Assembly (NCBI GenBank): GCA_030562195.1
Contig: JAUJPP010000003.1
Span: forward strand, 30,820,602-30,884,601
Source of the DNA: Nipponacmea schrenckii
Taxonomy: Eukaryota > Mollusca > Gastropoda > Lottiidae
DNA length: 64,000 bases
Direction: 5' to 3'
Shown here: one piece after another, positions 1 through 10,128 of the stretch
How the letters are laid out: each line of letters starts with the position of its first letter
Position numbering within the stretch: position 1 is the first letter of the stretch
Program-made: the position numbers and the translations under genes
The notes under the pieces: model-generated
The model's input: only the letters and a program-made list of their open reading frames with translations
Told to the model about the DNA's origin: nothing
Database searches by the model: none

Positions 1-1289
1 TAAGCAAAAACAGTACATTAGCTATACAAAATAATTTGCATCCCTTGAAAAAGAAAAAATTCCAATTGCTAATAAAATTTATTTATTTTTTTGTAAAATT
101 TTTGCATACAAATTCAAAAAATATCTCTTTATAAAGCTGTGAATTAGCAAATTATCACATAGCTTGAATTTTCTCTCTATGTTAATTACAACCAAAGTTA
201 CAAAATAATGTTTAAATTTGAATATAGAGAGTTTAAATTTCATGACAAATTGTCATCTTACTACCTACTTAAATTTTGGTTTGGAATTTATGTAAATATC
301 CTACCGAAATCTTAGACATGTACAAAAATCTAATAAGGAACTGATAGTAGAAACTTATAGTAGAAAAAATTGCCTATATAGCGGAAAGTTTACGCTTACA
401 ATTGCAGGCTGAAAAGTACCGGAATTGAAAGCTAGCAGGTTAGAAGTTTCAAAATGTTCGAAATCCATAGGATAACGCATAGTTGCCACGCTCGGAGCTG
501 TTCACAGTTCTAGTTATTATTTCTAGCATTGTCCGAATAGTTTTAGATACCGGTATGTTTCAAATTTGTATGTTACAATTATTTTCACTTTTCACTTGAA
601 CAAGATCTCAGTAAACAAAATAATAAATACCGTTTATATCTGAAATCTGGTGTGAAGATTTAAACGATGATTCTTACCAAATTGGAACTTAACCGAGAGT
701 TTTATGGCTATACATTTATATACTAATTACAGGCAAATTTTTTGATTGTTATCTTATGGTGTAATTTGTAAGAAAAAAATTTAAAAATTAAGCTCTCAAA
801 AAAAGGGTTTTACAAATTAAGAACCTTTTTTAACTACAATAATATTAGATATTTTATGTAAATTTAAAAAATTTGCCCACTAGATCCAAAATTCTATTTT
901 GGTAAAGAATTGGTTATGAATTCTTCAGAAGTAGTTCTGTGCATAATTTAGCACCACACCCTTATCTTCCCCTTAATACACCAAAAAGTTCAAAATTGAA
1001 TGATATTTATGAGATAGAACATCTATTAAATATATAGCTCACCTGGACCCCAGAAATGCTGAAATATAGAAATTGAAAAATATTCAATGACATAAAATGA
1101 AAAAACACAACATGCAAGTTATCAATTCTAAAAAGTTATTGATAGCTAAAGTCTTGCAAATCAAATGTTATGCATATCATATTTCTTGAAGAGACAATGA
1201 AAGGTGTAAGCCCTATATGCATAGATCATAGAATTTCAAAATAAAGCAGTAAATTATATGTAATTAAATCAGTAGTTTGTATTACCAGT
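1..1289. other. AT-rich intergenic sequence, no gene seen
   Basis: Stops occur at high density in all frames. I see no splice-bounded exon, tandem array or terminal-inverted-repeat element here. The composition matches the non-coding background of the rest of the window. Confidence 0.5.
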
Positions 1290-1652
1290 AATGAAGAATC
1301 GTACATTTAACAAGAACAAGGTAGAAAGATTCACTTGAAAGTTAAGATATGCTAAAGGTGTTTTGGTCATTTGATCAGGATCCATGTCATAATCTGATAA
1401 ATTATAATACATGTACTTATCATTATTCTGAAATGCCACTAAATTATTTCCTTAATTAGTTAAATCATCTGGACAATTCAATTCTACCAGGTCATCATCA
1501 TTATCAGGTTTTAATATAATCATCTGTACATTAATATTACTTACTGTGCTGTTAGGTTTTAAACACAATACATATAGTAACCATCCATACCAAATATGGA
1601 AGAGAAAAGAAAACTTGAACAAAATATCTTCAGAAAAGATTTTCATTGTCAA
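1290..1652 (-). pseudogene. Possible decayed coding stretch, unrecognised
   Basis: Read on the minus strand, this gives a hydrophobic N-terminal stretch followed by an acidic segment (motif KPDNDDDLVELNCP). After one TAA the same frame stays open for about 45 further codons with protein-like composition (DYDMDPDQMTKTPLAYLN). An open frame resuming directly after a single stop suggests a broken exon or a short read-through remnant. No family was recognised, and chance in AT-rich DNA cannot be excluded. Confidence 0.2.
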
Positions 1653-1789
1653 TAAGTTTCGGCCTATCCATAATCAGTAAGAGAAAACATAGGTCCAGTG
1701 CTCAGCTTTTTTCCGGTCTGCAGTGCTTATTTATAAGTGAGATTTTTTTGGCCCCAGAAAGATATCTTGCCTGTACTGAATTATCTTAA

Positions 1790-2860
1790 TTGAGAAAGAT
1801 AGCTTGCCAGGTAATATTACTCCCATTGGCAGCTTTGAATTTTAATAAAAATATTTGGAAGTACCTATGCCAGATTCTAATAGTAGTTTAAGTGGTACCC
1901 TGGATCCCACTATCGCGACTCTTAAAGCTTGCCAGGCAAGGTAATAAACGACCACTGGCAGCATTGATTTTGAATAAAAACTTTTCGGTACAGTAACAAT
2001 TAGCGGAATGAAATAATCAACATTCTGCCATATACTTTTTTTCTAGGGTGTCATTCATTAAAATCTGTCAAGAATTGTACCTAATTTTAATAACAAAATT
2101 AAATTATCATTAAAAATCTTCGGCATTTTTGTATGATTTGCAATAGGGTTCACCCTTAATAATATTTTTAATTTTTAATAGGGCTCACCCTTGGGTAATA
2201 TTAAACAATTTCCATTGAGTTTTGTCGAAGATAGCTTGCAAGCAAGGTGATATACGCCCACTGGCAGCATTGATTTTGAATAAAAAATAAAATATACATA
2301 GACTGTAATGCTACAAAGTATTGCCAGATAGAAATTAATGTGTTAAATGCGACCTATCCGCGATCGCATTAATTTGTATCCGCATTTTTAAATATATATT
2401 TCCAAGTGAATTAAAGGAAAATAAAATCAAATGATGGACAAGAGGTAGAATGAGTCAAGTAATTAAATTGAGACCGGGTGGGATTATGTAATTAGGTAAT
2501 TATCTCTAAAATTGAAGCTAATAAGTAATCAATGACTTTAATAACAAAAGATTTTCACACTTGTCTATTTAAAGATAAAATCTTGATCATGTTCATGTCT
2601 TCATATATTAAACAATTGTAGAATTCCGGGAAGCCATTTTCTTTTTATGATATCAAAAGATAAGTTGCCAGGCAAGGTAATATATGCCCACTGGTGGTAT
2701 TGATTTTGAATAAAAAATAAAATATACATATACATGTACTTCTTTTCTAGGGTGATAAATGTACAATATTACTAAGTTTCCTTAAAATTAGTCAAGAATT
2801 ATACCTAATATATACAAGGCAATAACTCATAATAAATTTTCAGTATTTTTGATTGTTAAA
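1790..2860 (+). repeat. Left-end modules of the pearl-like repeat family, four partial copies
   Basis: The motif AGCTTGCCAGGCAAGGTAAT, followed by a CGCCCACTGGCAGCATTGATTTTGAATAAAA-type block, recurs in diverged form near 1798, 1927, 2229 and 2660. It matches the left ends of the fuller elements at about 4,910 and 18,804. Each copy is followed by a short stretch of the family's core sequence (for example the GGGTTCACCCTT motif) and then decays. These are 3'-truncated fragments. The clustering of several left ends without right ends suggests repeated truncation or nested insertion. Confidence 0.65.
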
Positions 2861-3032
2861 AGGATTCACTCATGGTTAGTTTAAATAATTTCTCTCCTGT
2901 AACAGTCCTCCCCCATAACAGTCAAAACGTTACAGGAAAGACATGTTTTGTTACAGGGAAGACAATTCAACATATATATTTTATGTCAAAAGCTAATGTC
3001 CGCCTTTTCACTTTTGTGCTTTCAGAATTAAA

Positions 3033-3270
3033 CAATGCCTATTTCAGGTGCTGAAAGGGCGCGAAAATTTAGATTGAACAGGGATGCCAATAGTTTTAGG
3101 AGGCAGGAAGATTTGGAGAAGGAAAAACATAGATACAATCAAAAGAAAGTTGATGGGAAAAAAAGAATATAGAAAATATGTCAGAGAGAGAGAAAAGAAC
3201 AACCCGAAGAAAATGGAGAAAGCAAAAGAAGACTCAAAGAATGAACAAAAAGAAATTAGAAAAGTGGTTG
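3033..3270 (+). pseudogene. Decayed exon of a basic Arg/Lys/Glu-rich protein
   Basis: An ATG at 3033 opens a strongly basic frame starting MPISGAERARKFRLNRDAN and running to ...KVDGKKRI, where it meets a TAG. One base out of phase, from ATG 3178, the same style of sequence resumes (MSEREKRTTRRKWRKQKK) to about 3270. Together they resemble the N-terminal AERxRKYRxRRDA...EREKRxxRKKWR exon found in many uncharacterised, expanded invertebrate proteins; that family resemblance is from memory. One frameshift separates the halves, and a pearl-like left-end fragment follows at once. Probably a dead exon or retrocopy. Confidence 0.4.
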
Positions 3271-3282
3271 CCTAGCAAGATA

Positions 3283-4907
3283 CGCCCACTTTAACATATA
3301 TTTTCTGTTTTAACACAGGCAAAAACTCTAAGATTATTTATGTCTAATCCAAGTTCTCGTCAATATAAATGTTCACACCAAATTTCATTAAAATCAGATG
3401 AAAACTGTATTGTCTATCGCAATCACAAGCCGCGTTTTGACTAAGTCAAGTACAATAACTCAAAAACAGTATATCGAAATGTCAATTTCGAACTTGACCA
3501 AGATGACATCAACTTCAATGATCACACCAAATTTCATTCCAATCAGATGAAAACTGTTGTCTCTATAGTGTTCACAAGTCTACTTCGACGCAATTTGACT
3601 TAGTCAAGGCCAATAACTAAAAAAACGTTCACAAAAAAATGGTCGCGATCAAACATGTCCAAGATTTCATCAATATTAATGATAACACCAAATTTCATTC
3701 GAATTGAATGGAAATTGTGATCACTATTGCGTTCACAAGCTAATTTTGAGGCGTTTTGACTAAGTCAAGTGCATTGACTCAAAAACGATTCATAGAAAAA
3801 TCGCCAATTTCGAACTTCTTATACCCTGTGTTAAATTAGGTTTTTAAAAACCGGGCATTTTGGGAAAAACCCGGAAACTGGTGAACCCTTAAAACTGCAA
3901 GTTTTTAGGTATAACCTTTATCGAAACTTTGAAAAACCCAAGGGGTTTTAGACCAAATTTTGGGGCTTGAAAAATATTAATGAGTAAATTATCAAAGAGA
4001 ATAGAAATACACAGACAGGCGCCAATGTCATTGCAACAGGATAGCCTCGAACAGATCAAAGGATTAAAATATCAGTTTTGTCACGTAAGGGGAAACTGAT
4101 TCAAGGAATCCATGCATCTAATCTCATGAATATTCATAACTGACCGTTTCTATTGGTTAACCTAATTTACATAACAGCATTCTTGCTGACAAGATAGACT
4201 CGATCATCCAGACCCAGTTATTGACTGTAAGTTTATAGAAAGAGAGGCTTGATAACCGTTGTTTTAAATGTTTATTACAAGGACATTTCTGTCAAAATAA
4301 TGCCCTCTTTTAACTTCTTATACATTTGACGGTTAACCGATAATCTCAGATCAGGCCTGGGTAACCGTGCAAATCCTACCCGGAATCGGTTAACTTATTA
4401 ACCGTTTCAACACTAATCTCATCAATATAAATGATCACAACAAGTTTCATTCAAATCTGATGAAAACTGTAGTCTCTATAGCGTTCACAAGTCAATTTTG
4501 AGGCATTTTGGCTAAGTCAAATGCAATAACTCAAAAACCGTTCATCAAAGAATTGCCAATTTCAAACTTGTCCGAGATCTCATCAATATTAATGATCACA
4601 GAAAGTTTCATTTAAATCTGACAAAAATTGTAGTCTCTATCGCGTTCACAGCCAATTTTTTACACGTTTTGGCTAAGTCAAGTGCAATTAACCGTTCTTC
4701 GAAAAATCGCCAATTTCGAACTTGTCCAAGATCTCATCATTATTAATAATCACAGAAAGTTTCATTTAAATCCGATGAAAACTGTCTCTATTGCGTTCAC
4801 AAGTCAATTTTGACACATTTTTACAAAGTCTAGTGCAGTAACTCAAAAACCTTTCATCGAAAAATTGCCAATTTCGAACTTGTCCGTGATCTTTTAGAAA
4901 CTTTTCT
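3283..4907 (+). repeat. Pearl-like core repeat array (~161-bp period)
   Basis: The phrases TTTCATTCAAATCxGATGAAAACTGT, GTTCACAAGCCAATTTTGA and TTCGAACTTGTCCAAGAT recur at a spacing of about 161 bp (GTTCACAAG near 3,570 and 3,731), with 10-25% divergence by eye. The array is interrupted at about 3,829-4,412 by a separate element. The same cores recur at 41.2-43.3 kb. Tandem ~160-bp cores are a described feature of the molluscan pearl elements. Confidence 0.7.
3829..4412. mobile_element. Short element nested in the pearl-like array, probable MITE
   Basis: The repeat sequence stops after TTCGAACTT and resumes at TCTCATCAATATAAATG. The ~580 bp between is unrelated and has ends that are loosely inverted (GTGTTAAATTAGGTT at the left, AACCGTTTCAACACT at the right). 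No open frame is present. No clear target duplication is readable, so the class is uncertain. The right-end motif resembles some hAT-type ends. Confidence 0.4.
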
Positions 4908-5523
4908 AAAAGATAGCTTGCCAGGCAAGGTAACATATGCCCACTTCAGCAAACAGAATATTCCATGTTTTTTAATTTAATCCAGGGCAATAACTCATAA
5001 ACCGACATCTGGAATCACACCATTTTTGAAGTTGTCCGAGATGTTATTAAGATGAATACACATACCAAGTTTCATTCAAATCGGATAAAAACTACAGCTT
5101 CTATTGCGTACACAAGTAAATTTTAACATTTTCTCATTTAATCAAGGGCAATAACTCATAAACAGGCATCTGGCGAGACATTATCAAGATGAATACACAT
5201 ACCAAGTTTCATTCATATCGGATGAAAACTATAGCTTCTATAGCTCCTATTGCATACACAAGTACATTTTAACGTTTTTTCATTTAATCAAGGGCCATAA
5301 CTCATAAACCGACATCTGGAATCGTGCCATTTTCGAACTTGTCCGAGATATTATCAAGATGAATACACATACCAAGTTTCATTCAAATCGGATAAAAACT
5401 CTGGCCTGTACCGCATACACAAGTAATTGTTGACAGACGGACCGACGGACGGACCGACGGACGGACCGACAGACGGACAGGGGTGATGGCAATATACGTC
5501 CACATTTTCATGTGGGCGTATAA
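4908..5523 (+). mobile_element. Complete pearl-like non-autonomous element
   Basis: The left end is AGATAGCTTGCCAGGCAAGG. Next come three diverged copies of a ~150-bp core (motifs CAAGGGCAATAACTCATAAA and ATACCAAGTTTCATTCA), then an ACGG-type microsatellite at about 5,433-5,481, then a hairpin (5493-5522) whose two arms read TATACGTCCACAT and ATGTGGGCGTATA. This order of left end, core repeats, ACGG tract and right end matches the published description of bivalve pearl elements (related to Helitron-like non-autonomous elements). No protein is encoded. The left-end CGCCCAC and right-end GTGGGCG are also complementary, so the whole element could pair end to end. Confidence 0.65.
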
Positions 5524-7930
5524 AAAACAGTAAGAAAAACCTTGCTTTTTCACATGCTCTTTTAAAACAAATAAAGTCTAATTACAAGAAACAAACTAAA
5601 AGGGATAAAAGACAGATTGCCAGAATTCTGCATGGATCTTTTCTTTGAAAATATAAACTGAACTCAATACTACAGCCTTGAAACTATGTGGTGCTACTAC
5701 CCGAAACCACTTATCACCTAAAACTGTCTTTCAAAAAGATTACGTAAAGAAATAAAAGATTTCTTTGAAAGGTGTGATGTTTCTCGAATTACCACTGGGT
5801 TGAAACTGACAGTTACTTAATGTAAATTAAAAAAACAACGACGTATCCTGCAAGACACCATTTACAATCTGTAATCTGGTCGTTTAAGAAGTTTCTGCTC
5901 TTTACCAGGGTGTCATTAGTAGCTGGCAGCCGGCGAAAAACGTTATACCTAAGGGTCGACCAATTATTTCAGACTGCTCCAGCGAATCTTATCGAATACA
6001 TTGACCATTTTTTGTAACCTTTAGCGTTCCAACACCCATCTTATCTAAAAGACACATCCGATTTTGTTGAAAAAATAAAGAATTTAGAAATCCCGGAAAA
6101 TGCTTTCTTCATATCAATGGATGTTAGTAGTATGTATACCAATATTGATTACATATGGATTGAATGCTGTAAAAAAAATGTTTTGAGAGAACTCCCGATC
6201 CAAAACGGCCCGATTTTGAAATTCTTCAATTACCGGTACCGGTACCGGAAATTTGTTTAAAACGGTAAGGTTTATCTTCAGACTTCAGGAACAGCAATGG
6301 GTAAGCGATTTGCCCCAAGTTATGCCAATATTTTCATGCCAGAATGGAAACGCGAAATTGAATTGATCTCTCCTCATAAACCACTTTTCTACGACGCACC
6401 CATCAATCAAATTAACAGCAAATATAAGTGATAATAGCATGGACTTTCTCGACACAACAGTATTCAAAGGACCGAGTTTTAATGAAACTAGGAAGGCTGA
6501 TATCAAAGTATTTTTCAAACCCACTGATACACACCAACTTTTATTGAAAAGCTCTTTTCATCCTAAACACACCCTGAAACGAAAGGCGAGCGATCGCGCT
6601 CACTCACCTCGAGCACGCCTAAAAAAAATCGAGGTGTGCATTTTACAGCGCACGTTGAACCGAAATTTCGCACTCCTTAATTTGTAAACATTGACAGCCA
6701 TCTTAGTTCCAAGTAAAATCATCAACAGATAGTCTCCTCTAATTTGTCGTTTCGTGTCGTAGTTTGATGTAAAATATTTTTGTTGATATTCTGGCCTTGA
6801 ACTTCCGTTTAACGAATAAATGATTTAATAATTTTTGTTAGTGGGGTAATTGAATAAAGAAAAATAGCATTTTTCATGAGAAAAAATGTACGTGGAAAAT
6901 ATTACAGAACGAACGGGTGAGCACGAAAAGACTTCTTCATAACTTATGAATCATAAATTCCCTTTGGCTGGCTAACAATTTTTCAACCAATGAATGAATA
7001 TCTTCGAACAGGCGTAAGATGTTGACAACAAGCGCTAATTTCGCACACACATGCAAACAACATTTTTAGAGCAACCTATCAGCTAGAAATTAATCAAACT
7101 CTCCTTGGTTTTTACAGGCGAGTGTAAGCTCACCTTGGCAACTTTAGGAGTGCTTTTTCCAAATTTTTTTTATCTTAGGAGTGTTTTTTTGTGCTCACCA
7201 TAGTTTTGCTTGTTTCAAGCACTGCCTAAACATACATTTTCAGGCATAATAAAATCACAACTTTACGGTTCCGTAGAATTTGCACCAGAACAGAGGATTT
7301 TGATGATGTGTGCCAATTAGTCTTTAAGAAATTGCGATAGCAGGGATATTCAAAACGATATCTTTGCAGCATTAAAAGCAAAACTCTTTCAGAAATTGAG
7401 AACCGGAACACAATCCTCGTTCCGGTAAGCTCTAATCAATCTTTCGGATCAGCCGTGCAGATCTACAAGATGTAGAACTTGCAAGCATAATTTAACAACC
7501 AATTCCTTCTCTAATAAACATAACGGTAAACAATACCCTATTAACAGTGAGCTTTCCTGTACCAGCACAAATATTATTTACCTAATTTAATGCCACAAAT
7601 GCCACTTACAATACGTAGGCGAAACTCAAAACTCTTTGAGAGAAAGAATTAATGGTCATCGTTTCAACATCTCCCATCACCTGGATAAACCTATTGGGAA
7701 CCATTTCAATTCTTTCAACCATTCCTTAGCAGATCTGAAAGTGACACACATTGAAAAAGTCATCACAGAAGAAGACACCAACCCTAAAAGTTCAAGACTA
7801 TACAGGGAGGGTTTTTGGATGAAACGATTTCACCGTCTGGATTAAATATACAGTTTGATTCTCAAATAATCCCATTTGTTGCTCCATTCAATAACATTTC
7901 CCATTCAGAGAGTCTGATCGACCTTGCTAC
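5524..7930 (+). pseudogene. Penelope-like retroelement, RT plus GIY-YIG nuclease, inactivated
   Basis: Translated pieces follow the order of a Penelope-like element. A GRPIISDCSSESYRI block lies near 5,955. The RT fingers/palm carry FFISMDVSSMYTNI near 6,110 and TSGTAMGKRFAPSYANIFM near 6,283. MDFLDTTVFKG and KPTDTHQ follow at 6,439-6,530. A KHTF...RFRRIC thumb region starts at about 7,218. A GIY-YIG nuclease core (QYVGETQNSLRERINGHR) lies near 7,610, with its C-terminal tail to 7,845. Lesions are many: in-frame stops, frameshifts, loss of the stretch that should hold the RT xxDD motif, and a ~640-bp insertion at 6,575-7,216. The first ~400 bp are too diverged to read. It shares its nuclease end with the fragments at 48.5 and 57.5 kb. 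Confidence 0.75.
6575..7216. mobile_element. ~640-bp insertion inside the Penelope-like element
   Basis: The Penelope reading frame breaks after SSFHPKHT and resumes at KHTFSGI. The repeated residues correspond to a near-identical duplicated DNA segment, CCTAAACACAC on the left and CCTAAACATAC on the right. That is what a target-site duplication of about 8-11 bp would look like. The inserted DNA has GGCGAGxxxxxxGCTCACC blocks close to both ends and no open frame. I infer a non-autonomous DNA transposon of unknown family. Confidence 0.45.
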
Positions 7931-8757
7931 ATCAGCAAAGATTTAACAACATACATATAACCAAACAACTCGACTCGAATATTTATGTTATAATCAAAAA
8001 CTAACTATGCAGTTTACCACTTCTGCATCATGTTAAACAATTTCCATTTAGTTAAATAAAGCAAAACAAAAACACAGTCATGGACAGAATGTAAGACATC
8101 GCAAGCCTGAAACTCGAACGCCCAGTCTCTCAATGCAGTCAGCAAAATTTTCTAAAATCTCAACTTTGTTACGTATGAAAACACAACTATCACACTTTAG
8201 CAAACACTGAAAAAGAATATTCAAACCAAAAATAAACACAGACATAATAAAATTATTCACATCTACATTCAAAAATCACCTGGACTAAAAACTTCTAATG
8301 AACACAACAGAAACTGAAGTCACGTGTTTGTCTCGGAACAAGAGAAGACGGACTAAATGCAGCATTCGACAACACTCAAAATTATCGTTTCGTATTCGGT
8401 TCATGTGTTATTCACAGCTGATTTTTTCAGCGTTCTTTTGCGCTATTGGCGACATCAGCAAAGTCCCACTCTGTGCCACGTGTGGCTCTAGTTTTTCTAT
8501 AGTTGTAGCCATTAATCAACTCTCTTCATTATTCCAGAAAATTTGAAGCTGTCCTTTTGATCCTGTACTTTAATTATTTCCCTAAATGTAAATTATAAGT
8601 ATTATAAATTCCTTTATTAGGTCCAAGATTTTTTGTATGATAACGTTATGATTTTGTTTTATTTAGTTCATTACACATAACCACACAATTATTGTAAACA
8701 TAACTTTAACCCTGTGCCAGTGCCTCATATTGAATAGTAACTTGTTACTTTTCAATC
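7931..8757. other. Post-Penelope flank with a dispersed-repeat piece
   Basis: No gene was found. At about 8,455-8,500 the segment around GTCCCACTCTGTGCCA is shared, inverted, with 34,690-34,735 (TGGCACAGAGTGGGAC there), so it is a dispersed repeat. The last 5 bases before 8,758 (CAATC) are the left copy of the target duplication of the copia element. Confidence 0.5.
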
Positions 8758-8942
8758 TGATAACATTGTGGTCTGGACTTACCTTAATTAATAGTTACTT
8801 TCCTGATATAGAGAACATTACTTGCCTTACTTCCTGTTGGATTACTTCCTGTTTTGTGTACCATGTGGGTTTATTAAAGATCAATTTAAGACAAAGTGTC
8901 TTTCTAATTATATTGGACAGGGTCCTATTATTTAAATTATTA
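8758..8942 (+). repeat. 5' LTR of the copia element
   Basis: It begins TGATAACATTGTGG and ends AAATTATTA. It contains a 15-bp tandem duplication around ACTTCCTGTTGGATTACTTC that the 3' LTR lacks. The ends are TG...TA rather than the canonical TG...CA, but the flanking 5-bp duplication fixes the borders. Confidence 0.9.
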
Positions 8943-8943
8943 A

Positions 8944-8954
8944 TGGTAGCAGAG
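8944..8954 (+). promoter_or_regulatory. Primer-binding site, initiator-Met tRNA type
   Basis: TGGTAGCAGAG lies one base after the 5' LTR and is complementary to the 3' end (CTCTGCTACCA) of animal initiator tRNA-Met. It ends two bases before the Gag ATG, so this element has essentially no untranslated leader. Confidence 0.75.
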
Positions 8955-8956
8955 CA

Positions 8957-9868
8957 ATGGCAACTAGTTACAAGAATCCACCTAAATTTGGTGAAGACAT
9001 TTCATATGAAACCTGGAAAAATGAACTTGAAGTGTGGAGGCTAATGACTGATGTTGATGTTAAGAAACAAGCACTGGCAGTGACATTGACATTATCTGGT
9101 AAAGCCAGGGAAAAGGCTATAGAAATAGCTGCAGCAGATTTTAACAAAGATGATGGAATGAAAACTTTAATAGAGAAATTGGATGAATTGTTCAAAAAGG
9201 ATGAAAAAGATGCTGCCTATGAGGCGTATTCTAACTTTGAAAACTTTAAAAAGACAGCTGATAATTCAATGAATGATTATGTCAACGAGTTTGAACAGAA
9301 ATATCAGAAAGCTAAGAAATATGACATGACAATATCAGATGCTGTGTCAGCTTATAAACTTCTGGATAATGCTAATTTGTCAAATACTGAGAGAAAATTG
9401 GCTCCGACAGCCACTGCAGATGGAATCTTGAAATCTATGAAGTCAGCTTTGAAGAGAATTTTCACAGATTCGCAAAGCAAGATACTTGAAGAAAAGACTA
9501 CTGGAATTGCAGTCAAAGAAGAATCAGCTTTATACAAAAAATACAGAAATACAAAAAGCAGCCTTATCAAAGATCAAAGACAACTATCTCTAATATGAAA
9601 GAAGAGCATCGTCAATCTAAGGCAGGTAGCACGTCTTTAAAAGGTACCAACCCTATGCGTTTTGAAAAAGAACTTCTTGTGCAATTTGTAATTCAACTTT
9701 TCACTGGGCCAAGGACTGCCCACACAGACTTTCCAATGTGAATTATTCTGAATGCGAAGAAGAACAAGAAATATGTAATATGACCTTGTTTACAAAATCT
9801 AGGGAATTTTCCAAGAATGAAGTTTTTATGACTGAATGTTTTGGGTGTGCTGTTTTAGATACAGCATG
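8957..9868 (+). pseudogene. Copia Gag and start of protease, frameshifted and truncated
   Basis: The ATG at 8957 opens 213 codons of an acidic, helix-rich Gag (GEDISYETWKNELEVWRLM near the start), ending at TGA 9596-9598. The frame then shifts twice (open in a second frame at about 9,600-9,670, in a third from about 9,666). The third frame carries a CX2CX4HX4C zinc knuckle (CAICNSTFHWAKDCPH, from 9678) and reaches the protease active site AVLDTAC just before 9,868. There it is cut by the gypsy insertion. The two shifts upstream of the knuckle make a functional Gag-Pol impossible as read. The domain order is that of copia. Confidence 0.8.
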
Positions 9869-10107
9869 TGTAACAGATATATGTTCAAATATGCATAATC
9901 TAATTTGGATATAACTTCAAGCTCAAATATCTAATACGCTAATATGTGGGTTAACTTCAATAATCCATTGCTTGGTTTAGGCTACACTATGACCTAGAGA
10001 TAAACTATGATGTCATACAAGTTCCTGTCTGTCCTCCAGTTTAACATGTATTAAAATCCATCTTATTTTAAAAAGATAAACTTATTCATTTATATGAAAT
10101 CCCTACA
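9869..10107 (+). repeat. 5' LTR of the gypsy element
   Basis: 239 bp, from TGTAACAGATATATG to AAATCCCTACA. It should contain the element's promoter, but I see no canonical TATA box that I would defend. Confidence 0.95.
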
Positions 10108-10122
10108 TGGTGTCAGAAGTGG
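10108..10122 (+). promoter_or_regulatory. Primer-binding site, tRNA-Leu type
   Basis: TGGTGTCAGAAGTGG abuts the LTR with no spacer. It is complementary to the CCACTTCTGACACCA 3' end known for an animal tRNA-Leu (CAA anticodon). The Gag-Pol ATG follows 6 bases later. Confidence 0.85.
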
Positions 10123-10128
10123 TCAAAG

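Noticed and set aside
8730..9044. 104-codon frame across the copia 5' LTR
   Set aside because: Overlaps the LTR, primer site and Gag start in another frame.
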